Shown here one piece after another: positions 16,188-25,499 of a stretch of DNA of 64,000 nucleotides; the stretch's first letter is position 1, and each line of letters begins with the position of its first letter. The DNA lies in contig CAZWPX010000013.1 of the NCBI GenBank assembly GCA_964636125.1, positions 1 through 64,000 of the forward strand, read 5' to 3'. The position numbers were made by a program, and so were the translations under genes. Below the pieces are notes generated by a model, which saw only the letters and a program-made list of their open reading frames with translations, was not told the DNA's origin and did no database searches. Source of the DNA: CAJINA01 sp964636125 (GTDB lineage: Bacteria; Desulfobacterota; Desulfobacteria; Desulfobacterales; CAJINA01).

Positions 16188-17405
16188 TTAGTCTGCATCC
16201 AGGCCAAAAGCGGCGTGCAGTACTCGGACCGCCAGCTCAGCATATTTCTCATCGATGACACAGGATATCCTGATCTCCGAGGTGCTGATAAGACGTATAT
16301 TGATATTCTCAGCTGCCAGGGTTGCAAACATTTTGGCCGCCACACCCGAGTGATTTTTCATCCCCACACCGATCACCGAAACTTTGGCAATATCCCTTTT
16401 CCCCCGGATGCTGTCGGCGTCAAGTTCGGCCACAACTTTATCACAAATGGCCATTGCCTGCTCGTAGTCAGAGGTGGGAACCGTGAAGGTGATGTCGTTT
16501 TGTCCGTCCGTCGGCGAGGTCTGAATGATCATATCGACCACAATGCCCGCTTCGGCCAGAGGGGTGAATATCTTGGCAGCCACTCCGGGCTGGTCCGGCA
16601 CTTTCTCAAAAGTCAGCCGGGCTTCATTCTTATCGCTGGTGACGCCAGAGACGACCAGACGCTCCATTTCTGCGTCTTCATTCATGACCATGGTTCCTTT
16701 CTCCATATTGAAAGATGAACGGACGTGTACCGGTACATTGTATTTTTTAGCAAATTCAACCGACCGAATTTGAAGAACCTTTGCACCCAGGCTGGCCATC
16801 TCAAGTGTTTCATCATATGAAATTTTGTCCAGCTTCCGGGCTTTGCTGCAGACGTTTGGGTCGGCGGTGTAGATACCATCGACATCTGTGTAGATTTCGC
16901 AGACATCAGCCTTGAGGGCGGCCGCGATTGCCACCGCAGATGTGTCCGAACCGCCCCGGCCCAAGGTGGTAATATCGCCACCGGCTTCATACCCCTGAAA
17001 GCCGGCAATGACCACAATGTGACGGTTGTCCAGGAATTCACGGATGCGTCCGGCCCCGATATTGACAATACGGGCGTTTCCATGGGCACAATTGGTCAAT
17101 ACCTCGGCTTGATATCCCAAAAGTGATGCGGCCTGATAGTCCATTGATTTCAATACCATGGCCAGAAGGGCGCAAGTGGTTTGTTCGCCCGTGGCCAACA
17201 GGACGTCGAGCTCACGCCGATCAGGCGTATCCGCGGCCTGGTTCGCCAGGGAAATCAGTTTGTCGGTGACCCCGGACATGGCAGACAGGACAACGACGAT
17301 ATCGTTTCCATTTTCATAGGTCTTTACCACCCGTTTGGCGACATTGCGGATTCTCTCTATGTCAGCCACAGAGGTTCCGCCATATTTTTGTACTATGAGC
17401 CCCAT
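16188..17405 (-). CDS. lysC: Aspartate kinase
   Basis: 405 residues from MGLIVQKYGGTSVADIERI, where KYGGTS is the kinase signature. It phosphorylates aspartate for lysine, threonine and methionine synthesis. Residues ~265-405 are paired ACT domains (GVTSDKNEARLTFEKVP; KVSVIGVGMKNHSGVAAKMF), so allosteric inhibition is expected. The start at 17405 is preceded by AAAGGAGATGAA. It is the last member of a minus-strand run phoH - HD protein - ybeY - nnr - tsaE - lysC. Confidence 0.95.
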   Translation of the reverse strand: MGLIVQKYGGTSVADIERIRNVAKRVVKTYENGNDIVVVLSAMSGVTDKLISLANQAADTPDRRELDVLLATGEQTTCALLAMVLKSMDYQAASLLGYQAEVLTNCAHGNARIVNIGAGRIREFLDNRHIVVIAGFQGYEAGGDITTLGRGGSDTSAVAIAAALKADVCEIYTDVDGIYTADPNVCSKARKLDKISYDETLEMASLGAKVLQIRSVEFAKKYNVPVHVRSSFNMEKGTMVMNEDAEMERLVVSGVTSDKNEARLTFEKVPDQPGVAAKIFTPLAEAGIVVDMIIQTSPTDGQNDITFTVPTSDYEQAMAICDKVVAELDADSIRGKRDIAKVSVIGVGMKNHSGVAAKMFATLAAENINIRLISTSEIRISCVIDEKYAELAVRVLHAAFGLDAD

Positions 17406-17457
17406 TTCATCTCCTTTTAGGCACGTTGATTCTGTCGAAATTAGCGTGACGGCCCTT

Positions 17458-17979
17458 TCAGGGGTCACCGGGAGTCCGGTCCTGGAGGACGGGAATCTTC
17501 AAATTCGTGATCCCCTTTAGCAGATTCGCAGCTGGAAGTCCATACGCGGTCATTTTAAAACAGCGGGTATCCCGGGCGTGGATTTGAATGTGGATGGCCA
17601 GGTGATCTGCGAGCTCTTCCCGATCCAGGTTAGCGGGCCACTCGACGGCCAGGACACAGTTGCCGTCCAGCATTTCCACAAGGCCAATATCTTCAATGTC
17701 ACAGGGAGCGCCCAGGCGGTACAGGTCGACATGGCAAAGGGGCAGGCGGCCGGGATATTCGTTGATGAGGGTGTAGGACGGGCTGGTGACATAATACTCA
17801 CCGGGAACCTCGAGTCCGGCGGCCAGTCCCTGGACGAAAGCTGTTTTGCCGCTGGCCAGGTCGCCGTCCAGGGTTATCACCAGCCCCGCTTCAATACCGG
17901 TCCCGATGGCTTTACCGAGTGCTATGGTTTGTTCAAGGCTGGTCGTCGTAACTTGGAGCTTGCCCGTAAATGTGCCCAT
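17458..17979 (-). CDS. tsaE: tRNA threonylcarbamoyladenosine biosynthesis ATPase TsaE
   Basis: 173 residues from MGTFTGKLQVTTTS. The P-loop is LDGDLASGKTAFVQGLAAGL. SPSYTLINEYPG and CHVDLYRLG are the other conserved TsaE blocks. It works with TsaB and TsaD to form t6A at tRNA position 37. The start at 17979 has AAGGAACT upstream; the longer frame would add 17 residues lacking similarity. Adjacent nnr is the typical neighbour. Confidence 0.92.
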   Translation of the reverse strand: MGTFTGKLQVTTTSLEQTIALGKAIGTGIEAGLVITLDGDLASGKTAFVQGLAAGLEVPGEYYVTSPSYTLINEYPGRLPLCHVDLYRLGAPCDIEDIGLVEMLDGNCVLAVEWPANLDREELADHLAIHIQIHARDTRCFKMTAYGLPAANLLKGITNLKIPVLQDRTPGDP

Positions 17980-18013
17980 GCCGGGGAGTTCCTTCCTTTC
18001 TTGATCTTGCCCA

Positions 18014-18060
18014 GAACCAAAATCTACCATTTGTGGCCGGACACTGACTCAACTTTCGGG
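18014..18060. repeat. Single arm of the 51267-51440 foldback repeat
   Basis: GAACCAAAATCTACCATTTG at 18014 continues TGGCCGGACACTGACTCAAC. It matches the right arm of the element at 51408-51440 (GAACCAAAAGCTACCATTTG...). The end CTCAACTTTCGGG also occurs at 27713-27725. It sits in the short gap between tsaE and nnr. Confidence 0.6.
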
Positions 18061-18062
18061 TT

Positions 18063-19628
18063 TCATCCAAAAGTGGGTTCTGTGTTCTGCAAGGCCGCCA
18101 GTTCTCCAGGGATCTGCTGGATAACATCCGACGCCAGGTAGCCCACCGGCGTCCCTGCGGCGATGGTGTCGGCCGCCGCACCATGCAGGTAAACACCGGC
18201 CACTGCTGCTGTTTCCGGAGAGAGCCCCTGGGTGATCAGGCCGGCAATGAGGCCGGTCAGGACGTCTCCCTGACCCCCGGAAGCCATGCCGGGGTTTCCG
18301 GTCAAATTGACATGGATGTTCCCGTCCGGCAGGGCGACCACGGTACTGGCGCCCTTTAAAACGAGGATGGTGCCGGTACGAGTGGCAAATTCGCGTGCGC
18401 AGTCAACCCGGTTACGCTGCACCCGGGTGGTTGTATATCCGGTGAGGCGGGCCATCTCTCCCGGATGCGGAGTGAGGACAACGGGTGCCTGGAGATCTTC
18501 AAATATCGCATCGTGGCCTGCCATCAGGTTAAGTCCATCGGCATCGATCACCATGGGAATAGTGCAGCTGTGCAGTAACTGGCGGACCAGTTGACCGGTC
18601 TGGGCGGCGGTGCCGAGTCCGGGGCCCAGGGTCAGACAGCGCTTGCTTGTCAGCAGCTTATCGAGTGGACCCAGGGCCAGGGTCGAAAGTGCGCCCTGGT
18701 CGGTTTCAGGCAGCGGAACCGTCATGACTTCCAGCAGCATCGTTTCCAGGGCTGTATTGAGGCTTGCCGGCACGCCCAGTGTTACCAGCCCGGCACCGCT
18801 GCGCATGGCCGCCAGGCAGGTCATGGCGGCCGCGCCGGTTTTGCCGGTGCTGCCGGCAACCGCCAGCAGGTGGCCGCTATCACCCTTGTGGGCGTCCCGG
18901 GCGCGCCCGGTCAGGTTGCCGGCCACTTTTTCCCGGGTGATCAGATGCTGTTGCGGGGCCACAGCGTCCGAGATGTGCCGGGGGATGCCGATATCAATTA
19001 CTTCCAGGGTACCGGTATATTGTCTGCCGGGAAAAATCGTATGGCCAATTTTTGGGTAGGCGAATGTGGCGGTTAGCGCTGCCCGGATACTGGTCCCGCA
19101 CACCTGACCGTTATCGGCATTTATACCGGAGGGGATATCCACCGCCAGTACGGGCCGGTTGAAACCGTTGAGTAAATCAATGGCCTCGCGGTAATGGCCC
19201 CGGACATCCGAATTCAATCCGGTACCGAAAACGGCGTCCACCCAGATGCCGTGGCGGGCCATGGCCGCTGTGTGGTCTGCCAGGCTCTTTGCATCCGGTA
19301 TTTCGACCACCGGGATCTTGAGCTGCGGCAGCAGGTCGAGGTTCGCCCGCGCGTCTCCCGTGACACGGTCGGTACTGGAGAGCAGGTACACACAGACAGC
19401 AATGCCCTGCCGGGCGGCACATCTGGCCACCACGAAACCATCACCCCCATTATTGCCCCGACCTGCCAGGATACCGAGGCTGGAGGATTGCAGCCCGGGG
19501 AATTTTTTGAGCAGGATACGGGCGGTTCCCCGACCGGCGGTTTCCATCAGGACCCGGCCCGGGATGCCGAACGACCGGATTGTGTTACCGTCCATTTGCT
19601 GCATTTCGGCGGCTGTCACGAGGTACAT
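18063..19628 (-). CDS. nnr: Bifunctional NAD(P)H-hydrate epimerase / dehydratase
   Basis: 521 residues. The N-terminal YjeF_N epimerase domain (1-215) has ILAGRGNNGGDGFVVARC and AVDIPSGINADNGQVCG. The C-terminal ADP-dependent dehydratase (ribokinase fold) has VVLTPHPGEMARLTG and NPGMASGGQGDVLTGLIAG. It repairs hydrated NADH and NADPH. Length and domain order are standard, and the ATG at 19628 follows a GGGGGAGG stretch. Confidence 0.95.
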   Translation of the reverse strand: MYLVTAAEMQQMDGNTIRSFGIPGRVLMETAGRGTARILLKKFPGLQSSSLGILAGRGNNGGDGFVVARCAARQGIAVCVYLLSSTDRVTGDARANLDLLPQLKIPVVEIPDAKSLADHTAAMARHGIWVDAVFGTGLNSDVRGHYREAIDLLNGFNRPVLAVDIPSGINADNGQVCGTSIRAALTATFAYPKIGHTIFPGRQYTGTLEVIDIGIPRHISDAVAPQQHLITREKVAGNLTGRARDAHKGDSGHLLAVAGSTGKTGAAAMTCLAAMRSGAGLVTLGVPASLNTALETMLLEVMTVPLPETDQGALSTLALGPLDKLLTSKRCLTLGPGLGTAAQTGQLVRQLLHSCTIPMVIDADGLNLMAGHDAIFEDLQAPVVLTPHPGEMARLTGYTTTRVQRNRVDCAREFATRTGTILVLKGASTVVALPDGNIHVNLTGNPGMASGGQGDVLTGLIAGLITQGLSPETAAVAGVYLHGAAADTIAAGTPVGYLASDVIQQIPGELAALQNTEPTFG

Positions 19629-19662
19629 GGGACCTCCCCCTGGTTTTGAGAGTCATTGGGCT

Positions 19663-20121
19663 TCATCGAAAGTCCTCCGGGTACAGGGATTTTACGTCCT
19701 GCATCAGATCGCGGGTGCGGGTCTCCATTTCTTCAGCGTCCTGTGGGGATTTTTCATGGTCAAATCCAAAAAGATGCAGGATGCCGTGAACCAGCAGCCA
19801 GGCCAGGTGGCGCCCGGTGCTGATCCCGGCGCGGCTGGCTTCCGCGGCGGCCGTGTCGGCTGAAATAACCACATCCCCCAGCAGTTGGGGCGCAATATTT
19901 GGAAAATCACCCTCTCGCATGGAAAAGGAGAGCACGTTGGTCGGACGGTCCTTGTGGCGGTATTCCCGGTTCAGGGCCTGGATACGGGGATTATCCACAA
20001 TCAGGATGGAAAGTTCACCGTCAGGACAGTCCAAGGCGTTTAAGATGGCCTGGGCCGTTTTCTGAATCTTTTCCGGGTTGATCGGCTGGCCGGTCTGCTG
20101 ATTGTCTATCAGGATGTTCAT
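19663..20121 (-). CDS. ybeY: Endoribonuclease / rRNA maturation factor YbeY
   Basis: 152 residues from MNILIDNQQTGQPINPEKIQ. The zinc-binding signature VHGILHLFGFDHE (HGxLHLxGxDH) is intact, as is RPTNVLSFSM. It acts in 16S rRNA 3'-end maturation and 70S quality control. The ATG at 20121 lies 100 bases inside the end of the upstream HD-protein gene, an unusually long overlap; a TTG at 20166 is an alternative start. phoH - HD protein - ybeY is a conserved order. Confidence 0.93.
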   Translation of the reverse strand: MNILIDNQQTGQPINPEKIQKTAQAILNALDCPDGELSILIVDNPRIQALNREYRHKDRPTNVLSFSMREGDFPNIAPQLLGDVVISADTAAAEASRAGISTGRHLAWLLVHGILHLFGFDHEKSPQDAEEMETRTRDLMQDVKSLYPEDFR

Positions 20122-22423
20122 TTTTTGAGTTCCCGTTCGTTTTGGCTGATTTTTCGGGATAGTCAATGCGGTGATGATGAATTCCGGTCAGGATGCTGAT
20201 GAAATTTTTGGCAATGGCGTGCAGGTCCTTAAGGGTCAGTTCACAGTGGTCTAGCTGTCCGTCTGAGAAGATGTCATTGATCAGGGTTTGAACCAGCCCC
20301 TGAATCCTGGCCGGGGTTGGGTTATCGAGTGTTCGCGAGGCGGCCTCGACCACGTCTGCCAGCATCACCAGTCCGGCTTCACGGGTTTGCGGCCGGGGTC
20401 CCGGGTAACGGTAATCATCCATATTGATACTGTCATCCGGGTTCTGTTTGCAGGCCTTATAATAGAAAAACTTGATCAGGCTGGTGCCGTGGGACTGGCG
20501 GATCGTGTCCATGATCACCTGGCCCAGTTTGTGCTCGCGGGCTATGGCAACCCCGTCTTTAACATGGGCAATCAGGATCGTTTTGGACATGGAGGGCGCC
20601 AGCTTGTCATGCCGGTTTTTACCGTTTCTCTGGTTTTCTATAAAGTAGAGCGGTTTATTGATCTTTCCAATATCATGGTAATATCCGCAAACTTTTGCCA
20701 GTAGCGGATTCGCGCCGATTTCGTCTGCCGCGGCTTCAACCAGGGAGCCTACCACCACAGAGTGATGATAGGTACCCGGCGCCTCCATCATGAGGCGCCG
20801 CAGAATCGGGCGGTCCAGGTTCGCCAGTTCCAACAGTTTTATATCGGTCGTGTAATCAAAGGCAATCTCGATCAGGGGAGCCAGACCGGCGGCGATGACG
20901 CCGGCTCCGAGGCCGCCGATGAGGGCAAAGGTGCAGTCCCAGACCAGTTTCAGTTCGGCCATGTCATAACGATAGGCATCCAGTCCGACCACCAGGACCA
21001 CGTTGAGCAGGCCCAGTTTCAGGCCGGCCTTGATGAATACCTTTCTTTGACGGCAATTCTGCAGCCAGTAGCCGCCCATGGTACAGCTGATTAGAAAATA
21101 GATGAAAGTCCCGAAATCGTTTTGCAGAATGGCCGCGGAGCCCGTGGCCAGTACCACGGCAAAAGGGATGGCAACCCGCAGCCCCATGAAAAGGCAGACA
21201 GTCATCGTGCCCGCGGCCATGGGCAGCCCGAAGATGATCGAAGGGGCTGATAGCTGAAAAGGCGGGTTTTGGGCCAGGGCTGTCATGAGAAATACATTCA
21301 GCCGGACGAAAAAGAAGGCTGAAACCAGGGCGATCGAAATAAACAGCAGGTCTTTATTGAGGGTTTTCGCATTCGCGGAGTCCCATTTAAACTGGGGCAG
21401 GAACATGGCCATTATCAGGCACAGCAGCACCAGGCCAGCGCCCAGGCTGCTCAGCAATGGTTTTTCGGTCTTCAGGGGTGGGCGGGATTTTTCGAGTTTG
21501 CGCAGGTGCATGGCAGTGACCCGATCACCTTCGCGCAGCAGCATCTCGCCCGCTTTAATCTGGTAGAGTATGGGTTTGATGCTGGTGGCCGCGTTGCGTT
21601 TGCGCTCTTCGGTTTCACTGCGGTTGAGCGTGATATTGGGGTGAATGAGCGCCTGGGAAAAATCAACAATCAGGTTGCGCAGGGAATAGCGCTGCCCTTT
21701 CAAAATGGGCTGGCCCACAATCCGGACCATGGTTTTGGCCTGGTCCAGGCCATAAAACCGTTTTAACTTTATTACCGGCTTTTCAGATTTTGTAATGATA
21801 TTGCGCAGGGTGATCCCCTTCTCAGCCTCCCGCAGCAGCAGTTCCTTGTTACCGACCACCCCGTTGTCAAGAACCGCGGTGACTATTTTTATAATCATAT
21901 TCTCAATTTCAATCGAGAACTCATCCCGGGCCAGGCTTTTATAGGCGCCCTTGCTGATGGGGATGCCCAGGATTTTTTGAAATTCGTCTTCCTGCTGCGT
22001 TACAAGATCCTGGAGAGAGAGGATCGCCGCAGCGGGTTCATCGGAAATGGCGGGGTCGGGATCCGGTTCCGGCTGGGGTGTGTTCCGGTAGGTTTGGTGG
22101 ACATCCCTGAGCAGCGTGAATGCCTTTCTGACACGCCCAGTGGTGGCGGGCAGGATATCGGGATCATGGTCATAGACGGTTAATACGGCATCGATGGCCT
22201 GTTTCTGCCGAACCTGGGTGGCATTCTCATCTTCGATGAAAAAATCTTTGGCAGCCTTGATATCATGCTGGACCACATCCCCGGCCTTATATTCATGCTG
22301 CCTGATGACCAGGTTGGGGTACAGCATCACGATAAAAAGCAGGAGGACGGCACCCAGGAGTACCCATGGCACCAGGTTGCCCGGACGTGTGTAACTGCTT
22401 AATGTTGCCTGCTTTTTTTTCAT
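20021..22423 (-). CDS. 7TMR-HD membrane phosphohydrolase (PgpH-like)
   Basis: 800 residues. One TM near residues 20-37 (WVLLGAVLLLFIVMLYP) is followed by a large extracytoplasmic 7TMR-HDED region with ENATQVRQKQAIDAVLTVYD. A 7-helix block spans ~330-510. The C-terminal HD domain has HHSVVVGSLVEAAADEIGA and GYYHDIGKINKPLYF (metal-binding His-Asp). PgpH of Listeria degrades c-di-AMP, and a similar role is likely. The last ~35 residues (NEHPDRQSADRPADQPG...) are polar, unconserved and encoded by DNA shared with ybeY, so the tail may be a recent read-through extension. Confidence 0.9.
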   Translation of the reverse strand: MKKKQATLSSYTRPGNLVPWVLLGAVLLLFIVMLYPNLVIRQHEYKAGDVVQHDIKAAKDFFIEDENATQVRQKQAIDAVLTVYDHDPDILPATTGRVRKAFTLLRDVHQTYRNTPQPEPDPDPAISDEPAAAILSLQDLVTQQEDEFQKILGIPISKGAYKSLARDEFSIEIENMIIKIVTAVLDNGVVGNKELLLREAEKGITLRNIITKSEKPVIKLKRFYGLDQAKTMVRIVGQPILKGQRYSLRNLIVDFSQALIHPNITLNRSETEERKRNAATSIKPILYQIKAGEMLLREGDRVTAMHLRKLEKSRPPLKTEKPLLSSLGAGLVLLCLIMAMFLPQFKWDSANAKTLNKDLLFISIALVSAFFFVRLNVFLMTALAQNPPFQLSAPSIIFGLPMAAGTMTVCLFMGLRVAIPFAVVLATGSAAILQNDFGTFIYFLISCTMGGYWLQNCRQRKVFIKAGLKLGLLNVVLVVGLDAYRYDMAELKLVWDCTFALIGGLGAGVIAAGLAPLIEIAFDYTTDIKLLELANLDRPILRRLMMEAPGTYHHSVVVGSLVEAAADEIGANPLLAKVCGYYHDIGKINKPLYFIENQRNGKNRHDKLAPSMSKTILIAHVKDGVAIAREHKLGQVIMDTIRQSHGTSLIKFFYYKACKQNPDDSINMDDYRYPGPRPQTREAGLVMLADVVEAASRTLDNPTPARIQGLVQTLINDIFSDGQLDHCELTLKDLHAIAKNFISILTGIHHHRIDYPEKSAKTNGNSKNEHPDRQSADRPADQPGKDSENGPGHLKRLGLS

Positions 22424-22461
22424 GGCAATAATTTAGTTGGTTCCCGGAGACTGTATCCGGG

Positions 22462-23451
22462 TTACTTTTTTGCGGTCTGGGCGTCGTATTTCTCGTAAGC
22501 GTCTATCACTTTTTGAACGAGCCGGTGCCGAACGACATCAATTTTGGTAAAAAATACAAATTCAATGCCGTTAATGTTTTTGAGTATCTGCTTGGCTGCT
22601 ATAAGGCCGGAAGTTTTGTTTTCGGGCAGGTCAGTTTGGGTAATGTCGCCGGTGATAACCGCGCTGGAGTTAAAACCAATTCGGGTGAGAAACATTTTCA
22701 TCTGTTCGGTTGTTGTGTTCTGGGCTTCATCCAGGATGATAAAGGCATCATTCAGGGTGCGGCCCCGCATGAAGGCCAGGGGCGCCACTTCAATGATGCC
22801 CTGGTTCATCAACCGGGAGGCCTTTTCAAAACGCATCATGTCATGCAGGGCATCATACAGCGGGCGCAGGTAAGGATCAACCTTGTCTGCCAGATCGCCC
22901 GGTAAAAACCCCAGCGCCTCACCGGCCTCAACCGCAGGGCGGGTGAGTATGATACGGTCGACAGTACCTTTTGCCAGGGCCGCAACCGCCATGGCCATGG
23001 CGAGGTAGGTTTTACCGGTGCCCGCGGGACCAATACCGAAAACCATGTCGTTGGCCCGGATGGCGTCAATATAGGCTTTCTGGGCGGCACTTTTGGGTGT
23101 GATGGCCTGTTTTTTAGCGGTTACAAAAGCGGTATCCAGAAAGATCTCTTTTAAGCGGACTTTATCGTCCTTGCTCAGGGCCCGCACAGCATGGTCAATG
23201 TCATTGGCATAAACCGGGTATCCGTTTTCCAGCAGGTCATATAGCTGGTTGAGGATATTTTGGGCCAGGTCGGCGGCAATACTGTCGCCTTTAATAAAAA
23301 CCACATTGCCCCGGGCATGAATCTGCACCCCGACCGAGTCCCCAATCCTGTGCAGGCTGCTGTTATGTTCACCGAACAGCTGCCGGGCAAGGTTGATATC
23401 ACCAAAGGTCATCTGGTTGTCTTGTATGTCAGGTGCGTTTGCCATAGACAT
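22462..23451 (-). CDS. phoH: PhoH-family ATPase
   Basis: 329 residues (PhoL/YbeZ type). The Walker A is VFGIGPAGTGKTYLAMAM, the Walker B is AFIILDEAQNTTTEQMKMFL, and GFNSSAVITGDITQTDLP is the sensor region. It is an RNA-associated ATPase or putative helicase that usually partners YbeY, encoded two genes downstream here. The N-terminal ~110 residues carry the KH-like region common to this subfamily. Confidence 0.93.
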   Translation of the reverse strand: MSMANAPDIQDNQMTFGDINLARQLFGEHNSSLHRIGDSVGVQIHARGNVVFIKGDSIAADLAQNILNQLYDLLENGYPVYANDIDHAVRALSKDDKVRLKEIFLDTAFVTAKKQAITPKSAAQKAYIDAIRANDMVFGIGPAGTGKTYLAMAMAVAALAKGTVDRIILTRPAVEAGEALGFLPGDLADKVDPYLRPLYDALHDMMRFEKASRLMNQGIIEVAPLAFMRGRTLNDAFIILDEAQNTTTEQMKMFLTRIGFNSSAVITGDITQTDLPENKTSGLIAAKQILKNINGIEFVFFTKIDVVRHRLVQKVIDAYEKYDAQTAKK

Positions 23452-23654
23452 TTCATCGTTTCCTCTAACGGCCTTTTACTATCATAAAAAATCCGGGGAA
23501 TGCAAATAAAACTGAAGCGGCTGTCTGTGCAGAGGCCTGGGAAATGAAAAACACCTTGACGTTTCCCGGCTGGCCTAGTTAATTGGGCGACAAATATATC
23601 ACCAGCCGATTCGCGGTCCCCGGCCTTGCCGGTGGACCTTTGTTAAGGAGCGCT

Positions 23655-24182
23655 ATGAACAGCTTTGACATTGTGGTTGCCATTATCCTCGGGTTCTGCC
23701 TCATACGGGGCATCTTCCGGGGCCTTGTGAAGGAGATGGCTTCGATTATAGGTGTGCTGGCCGGGTTTTACGCGGCCTATACCTATTACCCGGAGATGGC
23801 CAGCCTTCTGGCACCCTGGATAGAGAACGAGATCTATCTGAATCTGACCAGCTTTATGGTGCTTTTCTGCCTGATTTTGATCATTGTCAGCATTTTAGGG
23901 GTTGTGCTCAAGTACCTGATGAAGATTGCCCATATGGGTTGGGCCGACCGGGTAAGCGGCGCCGTTTTCGGGGCGTTTAAAGGGGTGCTGATCACCTCCG
24001 TCATTCTGGTTACCCTGACCGCTTTCCTTCCCAGTGGATCGCCCCTGATCCGTGACTCTCTCCTTGCGCCGCATATCAACATGCTTTCAGAAAACATGGC
24101 CCGCCTGATTTCAGATGACATGTACGAGGCGTTTGATGGGAAAATAGGAGAACTGAAAAGAATTTGGGAAACGAGAATTTAA
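23655..24182 (+). CDS. CvpA-family membrane protein
   Basis: 175 residues from MNSFDIVVAIILGFCLIRG, with four hydrophobic segments and the family block GFCLIRGIFRGLVKEMAS. CvpA proteins affect colicin V production and envelope stress, and the molecular role is unknown. The ATG at 23655 follows AAGGAG; the upstream open frame is not conserved. It overlaps the mazG start by 19 bases. Confidence 0.88.
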   Translation: MNSFDIVVAIILGFCLIRGIFRGLVKEMASIIGVLAGFYAAYTYYPEMASLLAPWIENEIYLNLTSFMVLFCLILIIVSILGVVLKYLMKIAHMGWADRVSGAVFGAFKGVLITSVILVTLTAFLPSGSPLIRDSLLAPHINMLSENMARLISDDMYEAFDGKIGELKRIWETRI

Positions 24183-24967
24183 AAACCCTGAACGGGATTT
24201 TCGAGTTGATCGATACCCTCAGGGGTGACAACGGCTGCCCCTGGGACCGCGAGCAGACCCCCGCCTCCATGGCCAATTACCTGGCCGAAGAAACCTTTGA
24301 ACTGAAAGAAGCGATTGGAAATGATGACCCCGGGGAAGTCTGTGAGGAACTGGGGGACGTTCTTTTCTTACTCCTTTTTATTCTCAGGCTTTATGAAACC
24401 AGGGGTGCCTTCGATTTCGAGCAGGTTGTCAGCCGGGTAACAGCCAAGATGGTTCGACGGCACCCCCATGTGTTTGGTGATCGTAAGCTCGATTCCGCCG
24501 CCCAGGTGAGGCGCCAGTGGCAGCAGATCAAAAAAAATGAGCAGAAATCCTCCCGTCCTGTTTCCAGCCTTGATTCAGTTCCTTCCGGGTTGCCGGCCCT
24601 GCTGCGGGCCTACCTGGTTTCCGAGCGGGCCTCCCAGGCCGGCCTGGACTGGCCGGATATGGATGGCGTGCTGGCCAGAGTCAGCGAGGAATGGGCTGAG
24701 TTTAACCGGGAACTGGATCAACAGGCGGGCAGCGCCGGCGCTACTGAAAATCTTGCCCTTGAATTTGGTGATGTTCTTTTCACGCTGGCCACTGTGGCTC
24801 GTTTTGCCGGTTTCCATCCGGAGACCGCCCTGAGTGGCGCCATTCAAAAGTTCGAGAACCGTTTCCGGCGGCTGGAATCCATCCTGGCCGGGCAGGGGCG
24901 CGAGATGCGGTCCCTATCCCAGGCAGAACTTGATGATTTATGGGAACAGATTAAAACTGATATCTGA
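24164..24967 (+). CDS. mazG: Nucleoside triphosphate pyrophosphohydrolase MazG
   Basis: 267 residues with two MazG domains. The first has GCPWDREQTPASMANYLAEE and EELGDVLFLLLFI (EExxD metal site). The second has EWAEFNREL and LEFGDVLFTLATVARF. It hydrolyses aberrant (d)NTPs and can lower ppGpp. The start is a TTG at 24164, within the end of cvpA, with AGGAG 13 bases upstream; coupling to cvpA is likely. It converges with the nudix gene, overlapping by 17 bases. Confidence 0.92.
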   Translation: MGNENLKTLNGIFELIDTLRGDNGCPWDREQTPASMANYLAEETFELKEAIGNDDPGEVCEELGDVLFLLLFILRLYETRGAFDFEQVVSRVTAKMVRRHPHVFGDRKLDSAAQVRRQWQQIKKNEQKSSRPVSSLDSVPSGLPALLRAYLVSERASQAGLDWPDMDGVLARVSEEWAEFNRELDQQAGSAGATENLALEFGDVLFTLATVARFAGFHPETALSGAIQKFENRFRRLESILAGQGREMRSLSQAELDDLWEQIKTDI

Positions 24968-25493
24968 AAGCGGGTGCTCCGGGTAGACCAAAATAGACGC
25001 CGATATAGTGGCTGTGGCTGGTGAATGCAATTTCAGGCAGATCCTGGTGTGGAAACCAGTCTGCTTCAGACGCGTCGTCACCGGCTACCAGGTACCCTTT
25101 ATAGTGCCGCACCAGGTAGGCGATCATCAACACCGTGTGGTACTGGGCATTAGGCGTGGCCATCACCCCGAGCAGACGGTTTATCTCGCCGTCCAGGCCA
25201 GTTTCCTCTTTGAGTTCGCGCAGGGCGGCCTGCTCGGGTGATTCGCCCAGTTCCATGAAGCCGCCCGGCAGGCACCAGTAGCCTTTCTTGGGTTCCACAC
25301 TGCGTTTTACCAGTGCGATCCGGTTGCTCTCGTCCACAACCACCAGGCAGGCGGCGGGAACCGGGTTTTCATAAATCGCACTGGCACAGGTCTCACAATA
25401 AGGCCGTTTTTGTCCTTCCCACAATCTTTCTTCCAGCCGGGCACTGCAATAAGGGCAAAATTGCTTCCGGGGTGTGATAGCCGGGGTTACCAT
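24951..25493 (-). CDS. Zinc-ribbon NUDIX hydrolase
   Basis: 180 residues. An N-terminal zinc ribbon, CPYC...CETC (residues ~13-37), precedes the NUDIX domain. The NUDIX box GFMELGESPEQAALRELKEE continues to TGL and has all catalytic Glu residues. The zinc ribbon resembles NudC-type NADH pyrophosphatases, but the protein is shorter and lacks the NudC SQPWPFPxS array, so the substrate is open (ADP-ribose or other nucleotide sugars). It ends over the last bases of mazG and begins 7 bases before the end of the aldolase gene. Confidence 0.85.
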   Translation of the reverse strand: MVTPAITPRKQFCPYCSARLEERLWEGQKRPYCETCASAIYENPVPAACLVVVDESNRIALVKRSVEPKKGYWCLPGGFMELGESPEQAALRELKEETGLDGEINRLLGVMATPNAQYHTVLMIAYLVRHYKGYLVAGDDASEADWFPHQDLPEIAFTSHSHYIGVYFGLPGAPAFRYQF

Positions 25494-25499
25494 CGCCGC

